Shown here: positions 7,657-14,986 of the stretch, piece after piece | Position numbering within the stretch: the first letter of the stretch is position 1 | How the letters are laid out: the number at the start of each line of letters is the position of its first letter | Notes under the pieces: model-generated | Told to the model about the DNA's origin: nothing | Database searches by the model: none | Seen by the model: the letters and a program-made list of their open reading frames with translations, nothing else | Made by a program: the position numbers and the translations under genes | Source of the DNA: Nonomuraea dietziae | GTDB taxonomy: Bacteria; Actinomycetota; Actinomycetes; Streptosporangiales; Streptosporangiaceae | NCBI RefSeq assembly: GCF_014195505.1 | Contig: NZ_JACIBV010000001.1 | Span: forward strand, 5,456,001 to 5,520,000 | Direction of reading: 5' to 3' | Length of the DNA: 64,000 nucleotides

Positions 7657-8019
7657 ATGACCCCCGCCCCCGAAGGACCGATCAGCCTCGTAGGCGAGGA
7701 GCTGAACACGGTCGCCTTCGTGATGGACTACGTCGAGTTCCACTTCAACGGGCCGAGGCTCCGAGCCCTGACCGACCCGCGTGTGCAGACAGGCCTCCGG
7801 ACCTGGGTGTTTCCAGGTCCCGGATCAAGAGACGCCCTCTGCGCCCTCATCGGGCGAACGGTCCAGTCCGTCAGCCTTCACCTCGACGAGCACCTCGTCC
7901 TCCGCTTCCCCGAGGCCACCCTCACCGTCCCGCTGGACGAAGGCAGTCGTCACGGCCCCGAGGCCGCGCACTTCCACGCGCCCCGCGATGACGGGGCCGA
8001 CAGCATGTGGATCTGGTAG
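7657..8019 (+). CDS. hypothetical protein
   Basis: A 120-residue, probably soluble beta-rich protein beginning MTPAPEGPISLVGEELN and ending DSMWIW. Features include a VAFVMDYVEFHF strand and LVLRFPEATLTVPL. Its GACAAT box (7645-7650) is six bases before the ATG, consistent with leaderless transcription. I recall similar short proteins in actinobacteria but cannot assign a function. Confidence 0.7.
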   Translation: MTPAPEGPISLVGEELNTVAFVMDYVEFHFNGPRLRALTDPRVQTGLRTWVFPGPGSRDALCALIGRTVQSVSLHLDEHLVLRFPEATLTVPLDEGSRHGPEAAHFHAPRDDGADSMWIW

Positions 8020-8079
8020 CCGGCGGGGGACGGGGTCCGCAGGCGTCGGCCGCCTCCTCGCGTCTGGGCGTGTGAACCG

Positions 8080-8631
8080 TCACTCGCGCCCGCGAAGGCA
8101 CGCTTCGAAGAGCCCGGTCAGCCGGTCCACGTCCTCCGGGGTGGGGTCGGAGGGCCCGAGCAGTCTGCGGACGGAGCCGACGCCGAGGAAGACCGCCGTG
8201 GCCATGCGGGCGCGCGCCATCGCGTCGTCGCCTTCCAGCCGCGCCGCCAGCGGGTTGACCACGGCCGTCCTGAGGCGCTCGCTCAGCAGGGCCTGGATCT
8301 CGGGATCGCCCGCCGATCGTTCCAGAGTGCGCAGGATCGGGCTGTCGGGCTCGGCGCGCATCCGCTGCGCCGTGTACTCCCCGAGCCTGCGGGCAAGGCC
8401 TTCGAGGTCGCCCTCGAGCACCTGACGGACCGTCGGCTCGCCCGCCAGCACCTCGCCGAACAGCCCCGCCTTGGAGCCGAAGTAGCGCCCGACCAGCGCG
8501 ATGTTCGCCTCGGCCGCCGCGGCGATCATGCGGACGGTCACCCGTTCGTAGCCGTGCTCGGCGAACAGCGCCCGCGCCGCCGCGAGCAGGCGCTCCCTGG
8601 TCGCCTCGCGATCGCGCAGCCGCACCTCCAT
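8080..8631 (-). CDS. TetR-family transcriptional regulator
   Basis: 183 residues. The N-terminal helix-turn-helix is typical (LLAAARALFAEHGYERVTVR, then MIAAAAEANIALVGRYFGSKAGLF), followed by a helical ligand-binding domain of about 130 residues. It is divergently transcribed from the MFS exporter, and two palindromes lie in the 57-base gap. It very likely represses the exporter and itself until a transported compound binds. The ligand is unknown. Confidence 0.9.
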   Translation of the reverse strand: MEVRLRDREATRERLLAAARALFAEHGYERVTVRMIAAAAEANIALVGRYFGSKAGLFGEVLAGEPTVRQVLEGDLEGLARRLGEYTAQRMRAEPDSPILRTLERSAGDPEIQALLSERLRTAVVNPLAARLEGDDAMARARMATAVFLGVGSVRRLLGPSDPTPEDVDRLTGLFEACLRGRE

Positions 8632-8634
8632 GGC

Positions 8635-8649
8635 TGAAGCCTAGCTTCA
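8635..8649. promoter_or_regulatory. inverted repeat next to tetR start
   Basis: TGAAGC-CTA-GCTTCA begins four bases before the TetR gene start codon (minus strand). It is a candidate autoregulatory site; it differs in sequence from the palindrome at 8664-8681. Confidence 0.4.
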
Positions 8650-8663
8650 CTTGCCGAGCGGCT

Positions 8664-8681
8664 AGTAAACGCACGTATACT
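8664..8681. promoter_or_regulatory. TetR operator overlapping the MFS -10 box
   Basis: AGTAAACGCACGTATACT is an imperfect palindrome (AGTAxACG / CGTxTACT). Its right half contains TATACT (8676-8681), which stands seven bases before the MFS start codon and is the probable -10 of a leaderless promoter. A bound repressor would block RNA polymerase directly. Confidence 0.6.
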
Positions 8682-8688
8682 TCACGGC

Positions 8689-10461
8689 ATGGTACAAAGC
8701 AGGCAGTACTCCCACAGAGAGATCCTCGAGATCATGTCGGGGCTGATGCTGGCGATGCTCACCTCGATGATCTCGACCTCCGTGGTGGGTACGGCGCTGC
8801 CGACGATCGTGGGCGAGCTCGGCGGCCAGGAGCAGTACTCCTGGGTCGCCTCGGCCACGATGCTCACCATGACCGTGTCGACACCGCTGTGGGGCAAGCT
8901 CTCCGACCTGTACGGCAGGAAGCTGCTCTTCCAGGTCTCGCTCGGCCTCTTCGTCGCCGCCTCGCTCGCGGCCGGGCTCTCCCAGGACATGGGCCAGCTC
9001 ATCGCCGCGCGTGCCGTACAGGGGCTGGGGGTGGGCGGACTGTCGGCGCTGTCGCAGGTGATCCTCGGCGACATCGTGCCCCCGCGCGAGCGGGGGCGCT
9101 ACTCGGGCTACATGGGCGCGGTCTTCGGCATCTCCACCGTGGCGGGGCCGCTGCTCGGCGGGTTCATCGTCGACGCCGACTGGCTCGGCTGGCGCTGGTG
9201 CTTCTACGTGTGCATCCCGTTCGCCGTGCTGGCGTTCGCGGTGATCCAGCGGGTGCTCAAGCTGCCGAAGGTCAAGCGCGACACCTCGATCGACATCTGG
9301 GGTGCGACGACCATCACGGCCGGCGCCAGCGCGCTGATGCTGCTGCTGACCCTGGGCGGCCACGAGTTCGCATGGAACTCCTTCTGGAGCTACTTCCTCG
9401 GCGCCGTCGCGGTGGTGTCGCTGCTGCTGTCCGTCTTCGCCGAGCGCAGCGCGCGCGACCCGATCCTGCCGCCGAGGCTCTTCCGCAACAAGACGTTCGT
9501 GCTGACCAGCCTGGCCTCGCTGTTCGTGGGCGTGGCGATGTTCGGCGCGATGATCTACCTGCCGCAGTACCTGCAGATCGTGAAGGGGATGAGCCCCACC
9601 GCGTCGGGTCTGATGACGCTGCCGATGGTGTTCGCGCTGTTCCTGTCCGGCGTGATCTCGGGAAAGATCGTCACCAACACCGGCAAGTGGAAGATCTTCC
9701 CCGTGCTCGGCCTGCTGCTGGTGGCCGTCGGCCTGTTCCTGCTGTCGCGCCTGCACGTCGACTCGGAGAAGTGGCTGATCGGCCTGGACGTGGCGGTGCT
9801 CGGCGTCGGCCTCGGCCTGTCGATGCAGATGCTCATCCTGGCCGCGCAGAACGGCTCCGAACTGCGCGACATGGCCTCCACCACCTCAGGCGTGTCGTTC
9901 TTCAGGTCACTGGGCGGCGCGGTGGGCGTGGCGGCGTTCGGCGCGATCCTGTCCAACCGGCTCAAGGACGAGATGGCCGAGCTCATGAGGGCCGCGCACA
10001 TCAGCCCCGCGGGCGGCGGAGGCTCGGTCACGCTGGGCAGCCCCACGGCCATCCAACAGCTGCCCGAGCCGATCAGGGGCATCGTGCTGGAGTCCTTCAC
10101 GCGGGGGCTGGAGACCGTCTTCATGGTCGGCGTGCCGATCGCGCTGCTCGGTTTCGTCGCCGTGCTGTTCCTGAAGGAGTTGCCCCTGCGCGGGAACGTC
10201 GAGCCGCCCAAGCAGCCGAGCAAGGACGACCTGGTCCTCGCGGGACTGCTGCTCGAGCTCATCGCCCAGCGCGTCGAACGGGCGAACGGCGAGCCCTCGG
10301 CGCTGGTGTCGGCCGTGGCGCGGATGGCGCCCCCCGACGACCTGCCCGAACGCGACAGGGCGAGGGCCGTGGCCACCAGCGTGCTGCGCCCCACCTCGCG
10401 CGCCCTGCTGGCGCAGGCCACGCCGGCCGTCAACAGAGTCACCGAAGGAGTCACCCCATGA
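8689..10461 (+). CDS. MFS drug exporter, DHA2/EmrB-QacA type (14 TM)
   Basis: 590 residues. There are about 14 membrane helices up to residue about 500, then a soluble tail of about 90 residues. Motif A is present as GKLSDLYGRK after helix 2, and the motif C-like GxxxGPLLGG is in helix 5 (GISTVAGPLLGGFIV). Proton-driven export of drugs or lipids is typical of this subfamily. The stop codon overlaps the next start (ATGA), so the two small membrane proteins downstream are made with it. Control by the divergent TetR protein is likely. Confidence 0.9.
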   Translation: MVQSRQYSHREILEIMSGLMLAMLTSMISTSVVGTALPTIVGELGGQEQYSWVASATMLTMTVSTPLWGKLSDLYGRKLLFQVSLGLFVAASLAAGLSQDMGQLIAARAVQGLGVGGLSALSQVILGDIVPPRERGRYSGYMGAVFGISTVAGPLLGGFIVDADWLGWRWCFYVCIPFAVLAFAVIQRVLKLPKVKRDTSIDIWGATTITAGASALMLLLTLGGHEFAWNSFWSYFLGAVAVVSLLLSVFAERSARDPILPPRLFRNKTFVLTSLASLFVGVAMFGAMIYLPQYLQIVKGMSPTASGLMTLPMVFALFLSGVISGKIVTNTGKWKIFPVLGLLLVAVGLFLLSRLHVDSEKWLIGLDVAVLGVGLGLSMQMLILAAQNGSELRDMASTTSGVSFFRSLGGAVGVAAFGAILSNRLKDEMAELMRAAHISPAGGGGSVTLGSPTAIQQLPEPIRGIVLESFTRGLETVFMVGVPIALLGFVAVLFLKELPLRGNVEPPKQPSKDDLVLAGLLLELIAQRVERANGEPSALVSAVARMAPPDDLPERDRARAVATSVLRPTSRALLAQATPAVNRVTEGVTP

Positions 10462-10832
10462 TTCGCACGTTCGTGGGCGCCGTCGCCGCGGTCCTGGCGT
10501 TGCTCGCCGGGCTGTGGCTGATGATCGCGCCCTTCGCCCTGGGCACCCAGCCCGAGTCCGCGGACTGGTCCACCTCCACGATCACGGAGTTCTCCACCGG
10601 TCTCGGCGTGGCCGTGATCGGTCTGGCAGGCGCGGCGGCCTTCGCCGCCGCCATCTACGAGAACCTCGTCACCAGGGGCCTGGTCACCGTACGGCGGCGC
10701 GCGCCCGAGCCCGAGCCCGCCCCCGCGCCCGGACCCACGGGCGCCTCCTCCGCCGAGCTGGCCACCATGCTCGCCCCGCTGGTCGAGGCGTTGCGCGAGG
10801 ACCTCACCACGACGAACGGACACAGGCGATGA
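10458..10832 (+). CDS. small membrane protein, SPW-like, coupled to MFS
   Basis: 124 residues with two membrane helices (about 5-25 and 50-72) and a charged Pro/Glu-rich tail (PEPEPAPAPGP). The motif GLWLMIAPFALG is shared with the next gene, indicating a local duplication. An ATGA overlap with the MFS gene and a GGAG eight bases upstream show coupled translation. The function is unknown; it may be an accessory subunit of the exporter. Confidence 0.75.
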   Translation: MIRTFVGAVAAVLALLAGLWLMIAPFALGTQPESADWSTSTITEFSTGLGVAVIGLAGAAAFAAAIYENLVTRGLVTVRRRAPEPEPAPAPGPTGASSAELATMLAPLVEALREDLTTTNGHRR

Positions 10833-11074
10833 AGACCAAGCTGGGCGTATCCGCCCTCATCCTGCTGTTCGTCGGCGGCCTCTGGCTGGTCGCCGCCCCC
10901 TTCGTGGTCGGCTACCAGCCGCGCGGCGAGGAGTGGACCGACGCCACGATCAACGACCTGTGGATCGGCGGCCTGCTCGCCGGAGGCGCCTTCGTCACGC
11001 TGGTCGTCTACGCGGCCGACGCGCTGCGCGAGCTGGCCCACCGGGGCCGCCACGCGGTGGACCCCTCCCACTGA
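10829..11074 (+). CDS. small membrane protein, SPW-like paralogue
   Basis: 81 residues with two membrane helices and GLWLVAAPFVVG close to the N-terminus, matching the preceding protein without its tail. The start overlaps the previous stop as ATGA. This makes a three-gene coupled operon of exporter and two paralogous small proteins. No function is known. Confidence 0.75.
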   Translation: MKTKLGVSALILLFVGGLWLVAAPFVVGYQPRGEEWTDATINDLWIGGLLAGGAFVTLVVYAADALRELAHRGRHAVDPSH

Positions 11075-11168
11075 GAGCATGCCGTGGAACCGTTGGCCAA
11101 CCGGCTGCCCGAGGGCCGGTTCGAGACAGGCAAGGACGGCGCGAGCACGCCTCCGTGGCACGAGCGCT

Positions 11169-11190
11169 CGTACGGCGCGCACGCCGTACG
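11169..11190. terminator. perfect 9-bp hairpin with tetraloop
   Basis: CGTACGGCG-CGCA-CGCCGTACG, 95 bases after the end of the exporter operon and without a U-tract. It is a candidate transcription terminator of the exporter operon. Confidence 0.5.
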
Positions 11191-11198
11191 GTTCTGGT

Positions 11199-11298
11199 GG
11201 TCCCATGAGCGTCGCCTTGAGCGTCGCCTTTTGTGCTTCGTCTCACGAACGTCGTCCCATGGGTGTCGCCTCACGAGCGTCGTCCCATGAGAACGGAG
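11199..11298. repeat. degenerate 28-bp tandem repeat
   Basis: Two adjacent copies (11243-11270 and 11271-11298) share TCACGA(A/G)CGTCGTCCCATG, and a partial copy (TCCCATGAGCGTCGCCT) lies at about 11201. The array ends right at the promoter of the next gene (TAGGCT at 11299-11304). It may be an expansion with no role or a multi-site operator. Confidence 0.5.
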
Positions 11299-11311
11299 TA
11301 GGCTTGACCAG

Positions 11312-12043
11312 GTGAAACGCGCCATCGTAGCCGTGTTGTCGCTGGTCGTCGCCTGCGGCACCAGTCCTGCTCCGACCGCGTCGTCCGACCTCGAGCCGAG
11401 CGGCACGGCCACCCCGACGTCCAGCCAGACGCCGACGCCCGCCCCGACGCCGCCGACGCCGACCCCGACGGGCCCGCCCGCCTTCGAGTCGAAGGTGAGC
11501 ACGCTCAAGCGCGACCAGCTGCCCTACTCGTGGCGGCCGGGCTGCCCCGTCCACTACAGAGACCTGCGCCTGATCACGATGACCTACTGGGGCTTCGACG
11601 ACAAGGCGCACACCGGCGAGCTCGTGGTGCGCGAGAACGTCACCGACGACATCGTCAGCGTCTTCCAGCGGCTGTACCGCTGGCGTTACCCGATCAAGAG
11701 CATGAAGCTCGTGGACGTCTTCAAGGGCAGCGACTTCGACTCGATCGACGCCGACAACACCTCGGCCTTCAACTGCCGCCAGGCGACGGGCTCGGGCAGC
11801 TGGTCCAAGCACGCCTACGGCGAGGCCGTCGACCTCAACCCGCGCGAGAACCCGTACGTCACCGCCTCGGGCGACACCGCCCACACCAACGCCCGCAGGT
11901 TCACCGAACGCCCTCTCGACAGGCCGGGCGTCATCAATCCCGGGGACCGCGTGGTGAAGGCCTTCGCCGCCGTCGGCTGGGAATGGGGCGGCTCCTGGTC
12001 AGGCACCAAGGACTACCAGCACTTCAGCAAGGGCGGCGGCTGA
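11312..12043 (+). CDS. M15-family peptidase lipoprotein (D,D-carboxypeptidase/endolysin-like)
   Basis: 243 residues. The lipoprotein signal has lipobox VVAC at residue 15, followed by a Thr/Pro-rich linker (about 20-60). The catalytic domain carries the M15 zinc motif: SKHAYGEAVDLNP (His and Asp ligands) and the distal His in DYQHFS. Such enzymes cut D-Ala or L-Ala-D-Glu bonds in peptidoglycan peptides outside the membrane. The GTG start is supported by TAGGCT seven bases upstream. Confidence 0.8.
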   Translation: MKRAIVAVLSLVVACGTSPAPTASSDLEPSGTATPTSSQTPTPAPTPPTPTPTGPPAFESKVSTLKRDQLPYSWRPGCPVHYRDLRLITMTYWGFDDKAHTGELVVRENVTDDIVSVFQRLYRWRYPIKSMKLVDVFKGSDFDSIDADNTSAFNCRQATGSGSWSKHAYGEAVDLNPRENPYVTASGDTAHTNARRFTERPLDRPGVINPGDRVVKAFAAVGWEWGGSWSGTKDYQHFSKGGG

Positions 12044-12257
12044 CACCCCCTCTGGAGCTGAGGATCACGGACCCCACGGTGACCACGTGACCGCCGTGCT
12101 CATTCGCGAGCCGCGCTCAGAGTTTCTGGCCGAACCGTGGGCACAGCTGGACCCCTGCCGCCTGCGACTCGTCTGGGGACACCGGGCGAGATCACAGGAA
12201 CTGTCAGCCCGTCTGACTGACTGTCGGCGTGGCCTATCTGATCGCTAAGGTGACGTC

Positions 12258-12815
12258 GTGATCAGCAAGCCGCCCGGGTGGCCGTTAATCACGGCGTTCT
12301 CTCTCGCGGCGCTCGTGTGCCTGTGGTGGGCCAGTGGGCCGTCCTTGTACGTCGAGCTGTTCCTCTGGGCGTTCATCGCGGGTGGCTTGCTCTACCTGCT
12401 GTGGATCATGCGGGCCATCCCCGCGCTGATAGCTGACGTCAACGCGGTATCCGCGCATTTGCTCCGCTGGTTGATGCCATGGATCATCGCCGGCTCCACC
12501 GTCGCGGCGATCACCGCCGACGTCCCATTCCTCGTACGGTTCACGCTGTCGCACTCCGCCCTGACCGACCACGCCCAGACCGTGGCTCGAAGCGGCACCT
12601 ACTCCCACGAATGCCGACTGGTCGGCCTCTACCCCGTCTGCTGGTCAGAGGCAACGCCTGGTGGCGGAGCGCGATTCAGCGTCGATGACTGGCTGGTACG
12701 CACATCGGCAGGTTTCGTATGGAGCCCGGCCGGCCAGATGCCCGAGGACGACGTGGAGCGGCTCGATCCGATCGTCGGCCCCTGGCACGCATGGTCGGGC
12801 TGGGACGAGTGGTGA
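12258..12815 (+). CDS. membrane protein of unknown function
   Basis: 185 residues with three hydrophobic helices in the first half (about 9-28, 32-52, 68-90) and a soluble, Trp-rich C-terminal half (ECRLVGLYPVCWSEATPGG, ending AWSGWDEW). The two cysteines in the outer half could form a disulfide. The GTG start lies six bases after TAAGGT (12246-12251). I do not recognise the family. The 214 bases before it hold no gene that I can support. Confidence 0.7.
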   Translation: MISKPPGWPLITAFSLAALVCLWWASGPSLYVELFLWAFIAGGLLYLLWIMRAIPALIADVNAVSAHLLRWLMPWIIAGSTVAAITADVPFLVRFTLSHSALTDHAQTVARSGTYSHECRLVGLYPVCWSEATPGGGARFSVDDWLVRTSAGFVWSPAGQMPEDDVERLDPIVGPWHAWSGWDEW

Positions 12816-13182
12816 TCAACCGGCCTCGTCTCCGGCCCAGCCGCGCCTTGTCCACCAGGCACGCATGCTCGGCTCCGCTGCCACTTCTCCACCAGATCCC
12901 GTCGCTCCTCCCCTGACCGCCGCTCGAGGCCTGGCGTTGGGGGCTCCATCGCGCCGAAGACGGCGTCGGGGTCCCGTGAAGGGTCGCGTCCTTGCGAAGG
13001 GGCGATACAGCGACGTGGCCTCGACGCGGAGCAGCTCTGTGCCTCGCACGCTGACCGCCGTGCCGCCACCCTCCAAGACGACGACACCCCCGCCGTCTCC
13101 ATCACGCGCCGCCCGCTGAGCGGTGGGCGGGGCGCCGACGCTCCGGGCACAAACCTCGTACTTGTCGCAGAGCCGTTGCAGC
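12816..13182. other. no supported gene
   Basis: Frames are open on both strands here, but their translations are Arg/Pro/Ser-rich without hydrophobic cores or motifs, and none has a convincing start. The stretch ends at the twin operators before the DUF4386 gene. It may hold the remnant of a lost regulator gene. Confidence 0.5.
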
Positions 13183-13219
13183 CTTACGAGTGTAAGGGTA
13201 TTGTCCTTACAGGTGTAAG
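13183..13219. promoter_or_regulatory. two copies of operator CTTAC-N4-GTAAG
   Basis: CTTACGAGTGTAAG (13183-13196) and CTTACAGGTGTAAG (13206-13219) have centres 23 bp apart, 31 bases before the DUF4386 start. The form is typical of TetR- or MerR-type dimer sites. The second GTAAG is followed by a short untranslated leader. No regulator gene lies next to it, so the protein that binds here is encoded elsewhere or has been lost. Confidence 0.65.
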
Positions 13220-13249
13220 AGAGATGTCGCCATCTACGGGCAAGGCGTG

Positions 13250-13927
13250 ATGAACACACACAGGCGAGCCACCGCAATCGCGGGCGCACTGGTCATCGTG
13301 GGCATGATCGCCGGCGTGCTGAGTGTTGTTCCCGTTATCGAGGACCCCCGCTATCTCGAGCTCATCTCTGCGCATGAGAGCCAGGTCATCGTCGGCGCAG
13401 TTTCGCAGTTCATCATGATCCCCGCCTATGTCGGGTTCGCGCTGTACCTGTATCCGCTACTACGGATGGAGAACGAAGCGCTCAGTCTGGGCTTCCTTGG
13501 GTTCAGACTGATCGCGGCGACGTTCCACCTCATAGGCGTGATCTCCCTGCCCTTGTTTCTGGTGCTGGGTCAGGAATTCACCCAGGCCGACGCCTTGGGC
13601 GCATCCCACCTGGAGACCTTGGGTGAGCTGCTGCGGACGGCACGCGACCTGGTCAATCATGTCGCATTGATCATCTCGCTGAGCCTCGGCGATCTGCTGT
13701 TCTTCCGCATTCTGTATCGGTCGAGATTCGTGCCTCGCTGGTTGTCCGCGTGGGGATTCATCGGGGCCGGAACAGCCATGCTGGCGAGCTTCCTGGTGCT
13801 GTTTCGTCTGGCTGATGTCGTCGCGCTTCCCTACCTGGCCCTCAACGCACCACTGGCCCTCCAGAGTTTGGTGCTGGCCATATGGCTGATCACAAGAGGT
13901 TTCGACACAAAGCCATCGCCTACGTGA
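13250..13927 (+). CDS. DUF4386 membrane protein
   Basis: 225 residues with six predicted membrane helices and the DUF4386 pattern (RATAIAGALVIVGMIAGVLS, GFLGFRLIAATFHLIGV, RWLSAWGFIGAG). The function of the family is unknown. The ATG at 13250 is preferred over the GTG three bases before it because AAGG stands closer to normal spacing. The twin operators upstream imply tight regulation. GC content is visibly lower than in neighbouring genes, which hints at transfer. Confidence 0.8.
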   Translation: MNTHRRATAIAGALVIVGMIAGVLSVVPVIEDPRYLELISAHESQVIVGAVSQFIMIPAYVGFALYLYPLLRMENEALSLGFLGFRLIAATFHLIGVISLPLFLVLGQEFTQADALGASHLETLGELLRTARDLVNHVALIISLSLGDLLFFRILYRSRFVPRWLSAWGFIGAGTAMLASFLVLFRLADVVALPYLALNAPLALQSLVLAIWLITRGFDTKPSPT

Positions 13928-13947
13928 TCGCCACTCCAAGCCGCGAG

Positions 13948-13965
13948 GCCGCCACCGAAGGCGGC
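13948..13965. terminator. short GC hairpin between convergent genes
   Basis: GCCGCC-ACCGAA-GGCGGC lies between the ends of the DUF4386 gene (+) and the membrane protein gene (-). It is a weak candidate for a bidirectional terminator. Confidence 0.4.
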
Positions 13966-13978
13966 GGCTGAGCGCTGT

Positions 13979-14923
13979 TCACTCGCTGCCCGAGGGGAGT
14001 GTCCTGAGCGCGACGACCGCGCCCGCCGCGACGAGGGCCGCCAGCGCGCCGCCTGCCAGCAGGGTGGGCCCGTCCGGGTGGAGCAGCGGCTGGCCGCGCA
14101 GGGCCTGCCACAACGTGAGCCCCGTGAGGCCGGCGTACCCGGCCGAGGCGACCAGCACCAGGCGGGCGCGCGCGGACTCGGCACGCAGCACCGGGATCCA
14201 CGCCGCCAGCAGCGCCAGCGCCAGCGCGAGCAGCGGCAGCGCCTGCAGGGCGTGGATGCCGACGAAGTGCGGGATGCGCAGGTCGCCGCCTGTGGTGCTC
14301 CATCCGGTGACGGGCATGATCGGCCCGCCGTCGACGACGCCCACGCTGTGCCTGCCGGCGATCCCCGCGAAGGTGCCGTCGCTCATGGACGTCCGCTGCT
14401 CCGGCGTCGGCCTGGCCATGAGGAACGCGATGGCCATGCCGGCCAGCGAGATGACCGTCCCCGCGCGAAGCGCCCAGGTGACCGCGGCGTCGCCGATCCG
14501 GCGGCGCATCACGAAGAAGGCCAGGACCAGGTTCCCGATCCACAGCAGCGTGATCGACACTGCCATGGCGCCCCACAGCACGGCGTCGAGCGGGGTGGCG
14601 ATGTTGAAGTGGCTCTGGCGTCCGCGCAGCACCTGACCGACGATGATGACGTACTCGATCGCGAGGAGGATGGCGATGGCGGTGGCGGTCCAGCGGGCGA
14701 GCCGGGTGCGCGGCAGGTAGGTCATCAGCCAGGCCAGGGTCACCGCGTAGATCACGATGGACACGGCGAACTTGAGAGGCTTCAGCCAGATGGGCGCGCC
14801 GACCAGGACGCGGTCGTCGAACACGAGTCCGGCGAGGGAGAGCACGACGAAGGGCGCGGTCACCGCGGCGACGAGCATGAGCGGGCGATGCCACCGCATC
14901 GCCCTGCGCAGGGTGGCGTTCAC
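13979..14923 (-). CDS. polytopic membrane protein of unknown function
   Basis: 314 residues with about eight hydrophobic helices, an extracytoplasmic loop containing TPEQRTSMSDGTFAGIAGRH, and HFVGIHALQALPLLALALAL. The GTG at 14923 is chosen over an ATG at 14965 because GATGAT lies six bases before it, and because the longer form would extend into the operator region. It is divergent from the MocR regulator, which is the likely controller. I do not recognise a transport family. Confidence 0.75.
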   Translation of the reverse strand: MNATLRRAMRWHRPLMLVAAVTAPFVVLSLAGLVFDDRVLVGAPIWLKPLKFAVSIVIYAVTLAWLMTYLPRTRLARWTATAIAILLAIEYVIIVGQVLRGRQSHFNIATPLDAVLWGAMAVSITLLWIGNLVLAFFVMRRRIGDAAVTWALRAGTVISLAGMAIAFLMARPTPEQRTSMSDGTFAGIAGRHSVGVVDGGPIMPVTGWSTTGGDLRIPHFVGIHALQALPLLALALALLAAWIPVLRAESARARLVLVASAGYAGLTGLTLWQALRGQPLLHPDGPTLLAGGALAALVAAGAVVALRTLPSGSE

Positions 14924-14961
14924 GCTCCGATCATCGAAGTCGCCGCCTCGCGCGGCGAGAG

Positions 14962-14979
14962 CCAATCCGCCAGAATTGG
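14962..14979. promoter_or_regulatory. CCAAT/ATTGG inverted repeat, candidate MocR site
   Basis: CCAAT (14962-14966) and ATTGG (14975-14979) form an inverted repeat between the divergent MocR and membrane-protein genes. A third CCAAT lies at 14993-14997 inside the MocR gene start. Confidence 0.4.
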
Positions 14980-14986
14980 TTTGCCT

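Noticed and set aside
11084..11290. Possible 68-residue protein after the exporter operon
   Set aside because: The last third is made by the 28-bp repeats, a hairpin lies inside the frame, and there is no ribosome site or -10 box.
12629..13150. Minus-strand frame of 173 codons left of the DUF4386 gene
   Set aside because: It contains charged segments but no recognisable fold, motif or start signal, and it runs into the coding end of the plus-strand membrane protein.
14078..14986. Plus-strand extension of the MocR gene to 760 residues
   Set aside because: It is antisense to the membrane protein gene; the GntR domain begins right at ATG 14987.
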